Assembly: GCA_947456845.1 (NCBI GenBank)
Contig: CANGUJ010000188.1
Location: forward strand, 1-7,374
From: Burkholderiales bacterium
Lineage (GTDB): Bacteria; Pseudomonadota; Gammaproteobacteria; Burkholderiales; JAEUOS01
Length of the DNA stretch: 7,374 nt
Direction: 5' to 3'
In this document: one piece after another, positions 1 to 5,167 of the stretch
Numbering within the stretch: position 1 is the stretch's first letter
How the letters are laid out: each line of letters begins with the position of its first letter
The notes under the pieces: model-generated
Seen by the model: the letters and a program-made list of their open reading frames with translations, nothing else
What the model was told of the DNA's origin: nothing
Databases searched by the model: none
Program-made: the position numbers and the translations under genes

Positions 1-641
<641 letters not shown>

Positions 642-717
642 GGTCTTGTCTCCAGGGTACATGTACGTGTCGATGAGGGGCCGTGGGGCGCCGGGGGACG
701 CCGGGCCGCGGACGGGT

Positions 718-1218
718 TTACGCGGTTCTCGCGCTGACGCTGGCCTTGAGAAGCCCGAGCAGGTGGAAAAGCTGCTCGCGCTCCGCGTCTGACAGGCCGC
801 GGGTCAAACCGACCACCCAGCCTTCATGGTGCTCGGCCATGCGGGCGAACGCGCGGCGCCCTTCGGCGGTGAGGCTGATGCGCCAGGCGCGCCGGTCGCG
901 CGGGTCGGCCTCGCGCATGACCAGACCTTCGCGGGTGAGCTGGTCCGCGATGCCGGTGACGTTGCCGCCGGTAACCATCAGGCGTTGTGACAATTCGCCC
1001 ATCTTGAGGCCGGCCGGGTGCTTGTACAACTGCGCCATCAGGTCGAAGCGCGGCAGGGTCACGTCGAAAGCGCGGCGCAGGTCGGCGCGGATCGCCGCCT
1101 CCATCAGGTTGGTGCAGGTCAACAGGCGCAGCCACAGGCGCAGGGCCGCATGGTCCGCGCCCTCGGCCCGGGTTTCATGGTCCAGGGGCGGCGCGTCGGG
1201 CCTGATCTGCTCGTCCAT
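718..1218 (-). CDS. MarR-family transcriptional regulator
   Basis: A 166-residue protein of normal MarR length. The winged helix-turn-helix spans about residues 55-120: FDLMAQLYKHPAGLKMGELSQ leads into recognition helix GGNVTGIADQLTREGLV (84-100), and the wing carries the family signature DPRDRRAWRISLT (105-117). The flanking helices (about 20-50 and 122-160) would form the dimer interface. MarR proteins bind palindromic operators as dimers and are usually released by a small ligand, often an aromatic acid or its CoA thioester. The promoter carries an imperfect palindrome that could be its own operator. The crotonase gene follows on the same strand, so the regulator probably controls that operon. 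ATG 1218 is the only sensible start: the next Met is at residue 39, inside the first helix region. No Shine-Dalgarno is visible, consistent with the transcription start falling near the ATG. The ligand cannot be told from sequence. Confidence 0.95.
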   Translation of the reverse strand: MDEQIRPDAPPLDHETRAEGADHAALRLWLRLLTCTNLMEAAIRADLRRAFDVTLPRFDLMAQLYKHPAGLKMGELSQRLMVTGGNVTGIADQLTREGLVMREADPRDRRAWRISLTAEGRRAFARMAEHHEGWVVGLTRGLSDAEREQLFHLLGLLKASVSARTA

Positions 1219-1222
1219 GAAT

Positions 1223-1242
1223 TTACTTTAGATTTCAAATAA
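1223..1242. promoter_or_regulatory. Imperfect palindrome, probable MarR operator
   Basis: The 20-base stretch TTACTTTAGATTTCAAATAA matches its own reverse complement at 14 of 20 positions, with half-site TTAnTTnAnA. It is A+T-rich in otherwise GC-rich DNA and covers the -10 box and half the spacer of the MarR promoter. This is where an autorepressor would bind. Assigning it to this MarR protein is inference from position. Confidence 0.6.
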
Positions 1243-1253
1243 CGAGATGTCAA
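1225..1253 (-). promoter_or_regulatory. Sigma-70 promoter of the MarR operon
   Basis: On the minus strand, TTGACA (plus 1248-1253) and TAAAGT (plus 1225-1230) are separated by exactly 17 bases, a perfect -35 box and a good -10 box. Seven bases past the -10 falls at or next to the ATG at 1218, so the predicted mRNA is leaderless or has almost no leader. Confidence 0.75.
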
Positions 1254-1264
1254 GGATTGCCGTT

Positions 1265-1300
1265 AAATGGGGTCAGACCCCATTTCTGCGGACCCCATTT
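1265..1300. repeat. REP-like palindrome plus an extra half copy
   Basis: AAATGGGGTC (1265-1274) and GACCCCATTT (1276-1285) form a perfect 10-base inverted repeat around a single A. A second GACCCCATTT follows at 1291-1300. The GGGGTCAGACCCC core resembles palindromes dispersed in many proteobacterial genomes and associated with REP-associated tyrosine transposases (RAYTs). That link is from memory of the pattern. No transposase gene lies in the window. Confidence 0.6.
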
Positions 1301-1331
1301 CCGGGCCGCATTTCTGGCCCGCATTCAAGTC

Positions 1332-1358
1332 GCCGGCGCCCCCTCGCGCCGGCTTTTT
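1332..1358 (+). terminator. Intrinsic terminator facing the cupin gene
   Basis: GCCGGCGC (1332-1339), loop CCCCTC, GCGCCGGC (1346-1353), then five T. This is a perfect 8-bp GC stem with a U-run on the plus strand. No plus-strand gene lies upstream in the window, because the genes to the left run the other way. It could block antisense read-through, or be a remnant of a lost gene. It lies upstream of the promoter proposed for the next gene. Confidence 0.75.
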
Positions 1359-1383
1359 GTCGATGGGCCCGGCCCGGCCCGGG

Positions 1384-1410
1384 TTGGCAGCGGAGGCGAG
1401 TTGCTATCAT
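1384..1410 (+). promoter_or_regulatory. Possible promoter of the JmjC/cupin oxygenase gene
   Basis: TTGGCA (1384-1389) and TATCAT (1405-1410) are 15 bases apart. The -10 is extended (TGC before TATCAT), which can offset a short spacer. Transcription would begin near 1417, giving a leader of about 45 bases. It sits just past the terminator at 1332-1358. Confidence 0.4.
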
Positions 1411-1462
1411 CGAACTCTCATCATCCGAATGCGGGCGGCGCTGTGTGCGCCCCGGGACCTGA

Positions 1463-2401
1463 ATGGAACTTTCACCGGACCTGCGCGCCTTGCGCGACTT
1501 CTATTACAAGACCGCGCTGAAGCTGCCGCCGGAGCGTGATTTCGTGCGCGGCGAAAAGGTGATCGACAAGCCGGCGTTCTTCACGCTTGAGCATCTGCGT
1601 CGCCACCTCAACAACCCGCTGCTGACGCCGGATTTCTTCAAGTTGTACTGGCAGGGCAAGCCCGTGGACTGCAGCCGCGCCATGGGCCACAAGGTGGTGC
1701 AGGCGGCCGACCTGCCGTTCCTCAACAAGGGCATCATCGAGGAATACCTGGCCAATGGCGCGGCGATCGTGCTCGAGGCGGTCGACCTGTTCGAACCGAT
1801 GGTCAACGCCATGTGCGCGGCCATCGACAATGCCGGCGAGGTATTGCTCTCGAACTCGGTGGCCTTTTTCTCGCAGGCGCGGGGTGGCGAGGCCTACCGC
1901 GGCCATGTGGATACGGCCGACGTGCTGGTGGTGCAGCTGGCCGGACGCAAGAAGTGGTACCTGCACCGGCGCCAGAACCCCCGCTGGGTCAACCTGAACG
2001 AACTCGACCCCGCCGCCATGGGCCCGGTGCAGGCTGAATTCGTGATGCAGCCGGGCGACGCGATCTACCTGCGCAACTACACGCCGCACCGGGTGGAAAC
2101 CGCCGACGAGTACTCGCTGCACATGGCCTTCGACATCTGCGACCGCCGCCTCAACGCCGACACCGCCCTGCACCTGCTGCTGCAAACCTACAACCAGGAC
2201 GCCGCACCGATCTACACGCCGGTGGAGGGCTTGCTTGAAAAGCTCAAGGCCCACGCCGATTCGAAACCGTTCCGCGAGCATCTCGCGCAGTTGAGCCTGG
2301 CGCAGGCGGAAAACTACAAGCGCGCACGGGCGTTATTCGGCGCCAACAAGGTGACCGCACTGGATAAGCTGGCGGCGGCGGAGGCTGCGCGCAGGAAGTA
2401 G
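1463..2401 (+). CDS. JmjC/cupin-like Fe(II)/2-oxoglutarate-dependent oxygenase
   Basis: A 312-residue protein with a JmjC-type double-stranded beta-helix at about residues 90-225. Metal ligands are readable as H148-x-D150 in YRGHVDTAD and H209 in NYTPHRVET. Lys163 in QLAGRKKWYL lies 13 residues after the Asp, the same spacing as the 2-oxoglutarate-binding Lys214 after Asp201 in human FIH. PGDAIYLRNYTPH (197-209) likewise matches the FIH stretch ending in His279 (FIH compared from memory). Such enzymes hydroxylate protein side chains, coupling O2 and 2-oxoglutarate to succinate and CO2. The region after 230 is helical and could help dimerise or bind the target. No signal peptide, so cytoplasmic. 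Start ATG 1463 has only a weak GGGA upstream. It is probably monocistronic. The substrate is unknown; a small-molecule hydroxylase is possible. Confidence 0.85.
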   Translation: MELSPDLRALRDFYYKTALKLPPERDFVRGEKVIDKPAFFTLEHLRRHLNNPLLTPDFFKLYWQGKPVDCSRAMGHKVVQAADLPFLNKGIIEEYLANGAAIVLEAVDLFEPMVNAMCAAIDNAGEVLLSNSVAFFSQARGGEAYRGHVDTADVLVVQLAGRKKWYLHRRQNPRWVNLNELDPAAMGPVQAEFVMQPGDAIYLRNYTPHRVETADEYSLHMAFDICDRRLNADTALHLLLQTYNQDAAPIYTPVEGLLEKLKAHADSKPFREHLAQLSLAQAENYKRARALFGANKVTALDKLAAAEAARRK

Positions 2402-2423
2402 CGGATCGGCCACACCATCCAGG

Positions 2424-2451
2424 TTGGTCAAAAACGCTGTGATTTGACCAA
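2424..2451. promoter_or_regulatory. Perfect inverted repeat before the VapB-like gene, probable operator
   Basis: TTGGTCAAA (2424-2432) and TTTGACCAA (2443-2451) are perfect 9-base arms with a 10-base spacer. It ends 8 bases before the antitoxin ATG. There is no T-run after it, so it is unlikely to be a terminator for the oxygenase gene. TA antitoxins commonly bind such sites to repress their own operon. Confidence 0.55.
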
Positions 2452-2459
2452 ATTCCGAG

Positions 2460-2705
2460 ATGAATGCGTGCGATGCAAGTCAATATCTCGAAGCCAAGAC
2501 CAAGCTTTCGGCGTTGCTGGATCGAGTGGCAGCCGGCGAGGATGTCGTGATCGCGCGCGCGGGTACGCCGGTGGCCCGACTTGTGGCGCTGCACGCCGGT
2601 GCTTCCGCGAGTGGGGTACGGCTGGGCGGACTCAAGCGCGCGCGCGTCAGGATCGACCCTGAATTCCATGCGCCCTTGGCCGACGACGAATTGCTTGGAA
2701 CTTGA
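2460..2705 (+). CDS. vapB: Phd/YefM (VapB-like) antitoxin with altered N terminus
   Basis: An 81-residue protein with the Phd/YefM core EAKTKLSALLDRVAAGEDVV (11-30) followed by IARAGTPVARLVAL (31-44), the usual DNA-binding and dimerisation half. The tail VRIDPEFHAPLADDELLGT would wrap the PIN toxin. Family members usually begin M-x-x-V-N-I-x-E-A-K. Here ATG CAA GTC AAT ATC (2473-2487) encodes exactly M-Q-V-N-I but in a different frame, and only two bases separate it from the GAA of EAK. One base therefore seems to have been lost. The in-frame ATG at 2460 replaces the native start with MNACDASQYL and may rescue expression, though no good Shine-Dalgarno precedes it. The adjacent toxin is broken, so selection on this gene may be relaxed. 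It may still bind DNA or neutralise a related toxin. Confidence 0.8.
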   Translation: MNACDASQYLEAKTKLSALLDRVAAGEDVVIARAGTPVARLVALHAGASASGVRLGGLKRARVRIDPEFHAPLADDELLGT

Positions 2706-2925
2706 AACTGCTCCTTGACACCCATTGCCTGATCTGGGCGCTGACCGATGCGCCGGCATTGGGTGAGGCTGGACGTGGGACCATTGTTGCGGGACGGATT
2801 TCGTCCTCTCGCGCTTGATGTTGAGTCGACGCTGCTTTCAAGCGAATTGCATCAAGAGCATGTCGACCCGTTCGACCGGTTGCTCCACGCGCAGGCACGA
2901 TTGGCTTGCTGCTCGAGCCGCAAGC
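2702..2925 (+). pseudogene. vapC: VapC (PIN-domain ribonuclease toxin) remnant
   Basis: From TTG 2702, overlapping the antitoxin stop, one frame reads LKLLLDTHCLIWALTDAPALG, the typical VapC N terminus with the first catalytic Asp. That frame stops at 2816-2818. A second frame, from about 2785, reads GFRPLALDVE and then SSELHQEHVDPFDRLLHAQAR, the typical VapC C-terminal region with the DPFDR motif. Roughly 40 residues that should lie between them are missing, including the strand/helix that normally carries the central catalytic Glu (the SAASLWEIAIK region). After AQARL the frame is lost again, and GLLLEPQ appears in a third frame. VapC proteins are about 130 residues and cleave RNA, often initiator tRNA, with three or four acidic residues. 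With the central part gone this cannot be an active nuclease. The next locus begins right after it. Confidence 0.82.
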
Positions 2926-2928
2926 CTC

Positions 2929-2958
2929 TTGGAAGAAATATAGCAAAAAGGCTATACT
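2929..2958 (+). promoter_or_regulatory. higBA promoter with overlapping operator palindrome
   Basis: TTGGAA (2929-2934) and TATACT (2953-2958) are 18 bases apart. TATAGC (2939-2944) and GCTATA (2951-2956) form a perfect inverted repeat with a 6-base spacer that covers the -10, a natural site for HigA repression. The -10 ends right at the GTG taken as the higB start, so transcription would begin inside the first codons unless a second promoter exists. Confidence 0.6.
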
Positions 2959-3282
2959 GTGGGCGGCTGGACAGTGGCAGGGCATTCACTGGCGGAGGCC
3001 GAACTGAAAAGCCTGCCTGCCGACCTGCGCGCCCGTTTCCTGCACATTGCCGAGTTGCTGGAAAGCTTCGGCCCGACGAAAGTAGGGATGCCCCACATCA
3101 GGCCACTCGAAAGCAAGCTGTGGGAAATGCGCATGCAGGGCAAAGATGGCATTGCCCGTGCTGTTTATGCCGCCGTTCAGGGACGCAAGCTGCTGGTGCT
3201 GCACGTTTTCGTCAAGAAAACGCAGACGACGCCGCGAACGGCAATCACCACCGCCTTGAAACGACTGGAGGCCGCGAAATGA
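2959..3282 (+). CDS. higB: HigB-like (RelE superfamily, phage Gp49 type) toxin
   Basis: A 107-residue protein, normal for this family of ribosome-dependent mRNA interferases. Recognised by EAELKSLPADLRARFLHIAELLESFG (13-38), LESKLWEMRMQGKDGIARAVY (50-70) and LVLHVFVKKTQTTP (79-92), which match the family's conserved strands and tail. The toxin gene comes first and overlaps the antitoxin by 4 bases (ATGA), the typical higBA order. The start is uncertain. GTG 2959 has AAGG 7 bases upstream and keeps the usual W-T-V beginning. GTG 2974 would suit the best-scoring promoter, whose -10 ends at 2958, but would lose W-T-V. All core motifs are present and the frame is unbroken, so it is probably active. 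Confidence 0.9.
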   Translation: MGGWTVAGHSLAEAELKSLPADLRARFLHIAELLESFGPTKVGMPHIRPLESKLWEMRMQGKDGIARAVYAAVQGRKLLVLHVFVKKTQTTPRTAITTALKRLEAAK

Positions 3283-3563
3283 AGAACCTGAAATCGCTCA
3301 AGCGCGAACTGCTGGCCGACGCGGCGACCCGCGCCGAATACGACGCTCAGGCCGACGAATACGCCATCGCCCGCGAACTCATCGCGGCACGCACCCGTGC
3401 AGGCATGTCTCAGATCGAGGTCGCCCAGCGCATGGGCACCACACAGAGCGTCGTTGCCCGACTCGAGAGCGGCAAGCGTCCGCCGTCCATGCGCACCGTT
3501 GAGCGGTTCGCCCAAGCCGTTGGCGGGCATCTCGTGCTGCGTATCGAGCCGCAAACCACCTGA
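3279..3563 (+). CDS. higA: HigA-like XRE-family antitoxin
   Basis: A 94-residue protein with a Cro/CI-type helix-turn-helix at about 33-88. MSQIEVAQRM (43-52) is helix 2 and TTQSVVARLESGKR (54-67) the recognition helix and following turn; VGGHLVLRIEP (81-91) is the closing strand. The N terminus (1-32, KNLKSLKRELLADAATRAEYD) is the charged helical region that binds the toxin in this family. The start overlaps the toxin stop as ATGA, implying translational coupling. It should neutralise the upstream HigB and, as a dimer, repress the operon through the palindrome over the higB promoter. The gene looks intact. Confidence 0.93.
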   Translation: MKNLKSLKRELLADAATRAEYDAQADEYAIARELIAARTRAGMSQIEVAQRMGTTQSVVARLESGKRPPSMRTVERFAQAVGGHLVLRIEPQTT

Positions 3564-3565
3564 CG

Positions 3566-3593
3566 AAAAAAGCCCGTGGCCGACGCCACGGGC
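3566..3593 (-). terminator. Intrinsic terminator for minus-strand transcription
   Basis: Perfect 9-bp stem GCCCGTGGC (3572-3580) and GCCACGGGC (3585-3593) around a 4-base loop, with six A at 3566-3571. On the minus strand this is a stem followed by six T, a strong terminator. On the plus strand there is no T-run, so it is not a classical terminator for higBA. It lies just past the stop of the minus-strand gene fragment at 3620-3700. Confidence 0.8.
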
Positions 3594-3619
3594 AGTTGCC
3601 GCTGGAGCGGCAGGCGGAA

Positions 3620-3700
3620 TCAGGCCGCCTCCTTGACGGCGTCGTTCTGGGTCACCTTGACGCTGTTGCCCTTCTTCGGCTGTGCCCCGACCGGGATCAA
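3620..3700 (-). pseudogene. 3'-end fragment of an unidentified minus-strand gene
   Basis: Read from the minus strand, this stretch encodes 26 residues ending in a TGA at 3620-3622, with the tail KKGNSVKVTQNDAVKEAA. It is lysine-rich and soluble, a believable protein C terminus, and a strong terminator in the same orientation follows 27 bases later. Nothing else in the cluster is on this strand, and the reading frame further upstream runs antisense through the MazE-like gene with unlikely composition. I read it as the surviving end of a gene that was cut when TA genes arrived or neighbours were deleted. I do not recognise the family. It could be a chance open stretch; the terminator is the main support. 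Confidence 0.45.
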
Positions 3701-3705
3701 AAATG

Positions 3706-3713
3706 CTGTACAG
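3706..3713. promoter_or_regulatory. Short palindrome upstream of the first mazE-like gene
   Basis: CTGTACAG is a perfect 8-base palindrome 18 bases before the first candidate ATG, with TACAGT as a possible -10 inside it. No convincing -35 box is visible. It may be the operator core of this module. Confidence 0.3.
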
Positions 3714-3731
3714 TATGGCGGTAAGGAAATA

Positions 3732-3980
3732 ATGTCGGGAGTAAAAGTAATGCTGGTAATCGCCAAGATCACTGCCAAAGGCCAGACGACGATTCCGCAG
3801 GACGTGCGCACGGCACTGAAAGTCGTACCGGGCGATCGCATCGCCTGGGAAATAGGCCAGGATGGCACTGCCACCGTGCGCCGCGTTCAACCGATGGACA
3901 TGGAGTACCTTCGCGCGATCGAAGGCACGCTCGGCGAGTGGGCGGGCGCGGCCGATGAAGAGGCGTATCGTGGCCTTTGA
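3732..3980 (+). CDS. AbrB/MazE-family antitoxin of TA module 3
   Basis: An 82-residue protein. The AbrB/MazE swapped-hairpin DNA-binding domain is at about 8-52, with AKITAKGQTTIPQDVRTALKV (11-31), PGDRIAWEIGQDGTATVRRV (33-52) and the usual G-Q-x-T-I-P core. The tail (53-82, acidic, with EGTLGEWAGAADEEAYRGL) would bind the toxin. Two starts are possible: ATG 3732 with AAGGA 4 bases upstream, or ATG 3750 with GGGAG 8 bases upstream. The second begins right at MLVIAKITAKG, closer to the domain edge; I report the longer form. The gene overlaps the following toxin, as is usual for paired expression. It should neutralise that toxin and repress the operon. Frame and motifs are intact. Confidence 0.9.
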   Translation: MSGVKVMLVIAKITAKGQTTIPQDVRTALKVVPGDRIAWEIGQDGTATVRRVQPMDMEYLRAIEGTLGEWAGAADEEAYRGL

Positions 3981-4311
3981 CCGATTCGCGGTGGTGCGAG
4001 TGCCTTTTCCGTTTACCGACCGCAACGCCACCAGGAACCGCCCCGCGCTCGTTGTCTCGGACACGCATGCCTTCAACACCCCTGCGGGCCACTCGGTCAT
4101 GGCAATGATTACCTCTGAAGCAAATCCGCCATGGCCTCTTGATTGCCGGCTTGACGATCTCGTCGCCGCAGGTCTGCCGGCGCCATCCAAGGTACGCTTC
4201 AAGCTTTTCACCCTGGACCATCGTCTGGTGAAAGGACAAATCGGCAAACTTTCGCCCGCCGACGTCGAGACTGTGCGCAATGGCTTGGCCGCGCTTCTGA
4301 GCGAGCCCTGA
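3970..4311 (+). CDS. MazF/PemK-family endoribonuclease toxin of TA module 3
   Basis: A 113-residue protein, normal for MazF/PemK sequence-specific mRNA interferases. The SH3-like barrel begins with FAVVRVPFPFTD (6-17), followed by RNRPALVVSD (22-31), which carries the conserved Arg24-Pro25, and MAMITS (44-49) with Thr48 where the second active-site residue lies. KVRFKLFTLDHRLVKGQIGKL (74-94) is the usual second half. Start: GTG 3970 has GAAGAGG 6 bases upstream, the best ribosome binding site, and overlaps the antitoxin by 11 bases. ATG 3955 is an in-frame alternative adding MKRRI. It differs clearly from the second MazF at 5411, so the two are not a recent duplication. It appears active and is kept in check by its overlapping antitoxin. 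Confidence 0.92.
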   Translation: MAFDRFAVVRVPFPFTDRNATRNRPALVVSDTHAFNTPAGHSVMAMITSEANPPWPLDCRLDDLVAAGLPAPSKVRFKLFTLDHRLVKGQIGKLSPADVETVRNGLAALLSEP

Positions 4312-4323
4312 AGGCCGAAAACG

Positions 4324-4361
4324 TTTCTCATTATGGGCGAATGAGAAAAATTGCCTATAAC
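4324..4361 (+). promoter_or_regulatory. Operator palindrome and -10 box of the XRE/AbiEii module
   Basis: TTTCTCATT (4324-4332) and AATGAGAAA (4340-4348) are perfect 9-base arms around a 7-base spacer. A -10 box TATAAC lies at 4356-4361, with transcription expected near 4368, only a few bases before ATG 4372. The palindrome covers the expected -35 position, where no consensus box is visible. The XRE protein encoded next is the likely binder. Confidence 0.6.
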
Positions 4362-4371
4362 AAGAAACGAA

Positions 4372-4828
4372 ATGCCTTCGAAACCACCTGCTCCATCCAC
4401 GTCCACACCAGCCCTGCTCGCGCGGCTGGGTGAATGCATCCGCGCTCGCCGCAAGGCGCTCGGGATCGCCGCGGTCGCGGCGGCAGAGGCTTCGGGCGTT
4501 TCCCGCACCACACTTCATCGTATCGAAAAGGGCGAACCCGCTGTCACGATCGGGGCTTACGTGAATGTTGTCGATGCCCTCGGATCGCGCCTGGAACTCG
4601 TGGACCCTGGCAACACCGCCGTTGCGGTGCAGGCCGGCGCGGATGGGAATCGGAAATGGATTCCCGCGACCGTGCGTATCGCCGACTACCCCCCAACTCA
4701 AAAGACTCGCGTGGCAGGTGCACGGTGCCGAGACCCTGAGGCCTGCGGAAGCACTCGATATCTACGAGCGCAACTGGCGCCACGTGGACAAGGCGGCCTT
4801 GCAGGCTCACGAACCGATGGGCGGATGA
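4372..4828 (+). pseudogene. XRE-family antitoxin of an AbiEii-type TA module, frameshifted
   Basis: From ATG 4372 the frame encodes a helix-turn-helix domain (about 18-78): LLARLGECIRARRKALG, then VAAAEASGVSRTTLHRIEKG (35-54), then a conserved linker ending WIPATVRIADYP (96-107). At that point a run of six C (4689-4694) shifts the frame. With one C fewer, the protein continues QLKRLAWQVHG, RPAEALDIYERNWRHVD and KAALQAHE to a stop at 4828, which is the expected C-terminal half of this family (about 150 residues in all). As written, translation instead goes on in the wrong frame to a stop at 4849-4851. The DNA-binding part should survive, so it may still repress its promoter. It could also be a sequencing error in the homopolymer, but the partner toxin is independently destroyed, which favours real decay. 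Its partner is the fragment immediately after. Confidence 0.82.
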
Positions 4829-5078
4829 CGGGGTATTCAGCCGCGATTTGATCGATCTGGCGATGATGGCGCCTGCGCTAGCGGTGATGCGCGATGCGCT
4901 CGTCAAGGCCGAAGGCGCGTATGGAAAAACCATCCGTGCCGACTTGGCGAAAGCCATCGAACGCCTGCGCCAACAGGACGGCTGGATCGAGCGCTGCATG
5001 CAGGTCATGGCAATTTCCGTCCCCAAGGCCTTGATCTGGCAACGTGTCCGCCGCCTGAAAAAAATGCTCGTTGTTTAA
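4812..5078 (+). pseudogene. AbiEii/AbiGii-type nucleotidyltransferase toxin, C-terminal remnant
   Basis: The frame ending at 5078 reads RWADDGVFSRDLIDLAMMAP from 4815, then KAEGAYGKTIRADLAKAIERL and GWIERCMQVMAISVPKALIW, up to LKKMLVV. This is recognisable as the C-terminal part of AbiEii/AbiGii toxin-family proteins (PF08843 type, usually well over 200 residues). Only about 87 residues remain. The N-terminal nucleotidyltransferase core with its GS...DxD catalytic motif is missing. The antitoxin C terminus (KAALQAHE, ending about 4813) runs straight into the toxin tail in another frame, so a single deletion probably removed the antitoxin end, the toxin start and the whole catalytic domain. 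Translation from TTG 4848 or ATG 4863 might yield a short helical peptide, but not a toxin. Confidence 0.82.
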
Positions 5079-5123
5079 TCTAGAGTTGCGCGCATGGCGG
5101 GGAGAGTTGACCCAACCCGCCAA

Positions 5124-5159
5124 TTGACGCTACCATCGGGTGTCTACAACGTATATACG
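5124..5159 (+). promoter_or_regulatory. Putative promoter/operator of the second mazEF pair
   Basis: TTGACG (5124-5129) is a good -35 box. The matching -10 is unclear: TACAAC (5145-5150) is 15 bases away and TATATA (5152-5157) is 22. CGTATATACG (5150-5159) is a perfect 10-base palindrome 8 bases before the GTG start and is the probable MazE or MazEF binding site. It is A+T-rich compared with its surroundings. Confidence 0.5.
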
Positions 5160-5167
5160 AAATCGAC

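Noticed and set aside
657..666. GTACATGTAC perfect palindrome between the MarR and crotonase genes as an operator
   Set aside because: Short, with no promoter boxes near it; a 10-base palindrome like this can occur by chance. It does create an alternative ATG at 662 for the crotonase gene, which the position of the Shine-Dalgarno disfavours.
1472..2281. Minus-strand open frame of 269 codons opposite the oxygenase gene
   Set aside because: His/Val/Arg/Gln-rich shadow of a gene whose plus-strand product has clear metal-binding motifs.
2748..3563. Single 271-codon plus-strand frame joining the VapC tail to HigA
   Set aside because: Its first part is the decayed VapC C terminus, the middle is an out-of-frame shadow of higB, and the last 94 codons are HigA with its own ATG. 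It is one open frame by chance, not a fusion protein.
3706..3713. CTGTACAG as a LexA (SOS) box
   Set aside because: LexA boxes have CTG and CAG separated by a longer A+T-rich spacer; here the halves are adjacent, so it is only a short palindrome.
3177..4701. Long minus-strand open frames (444 and 310 codons) across higBA, the first mazEF pair and the XRE gene
   Set aside because: They run antisense through well-recognised plus-strand proteins, have Arg/Ser/Gly-rich compositions with no family motif, and are expected shadows in GC-rich DNA.
5095..5122. TGGCGGG/CCCGCCA hairpin after the AbiEii remnant as a terminator
   Set aside because: The loop is 14 bases and no T-run follows on either strand.
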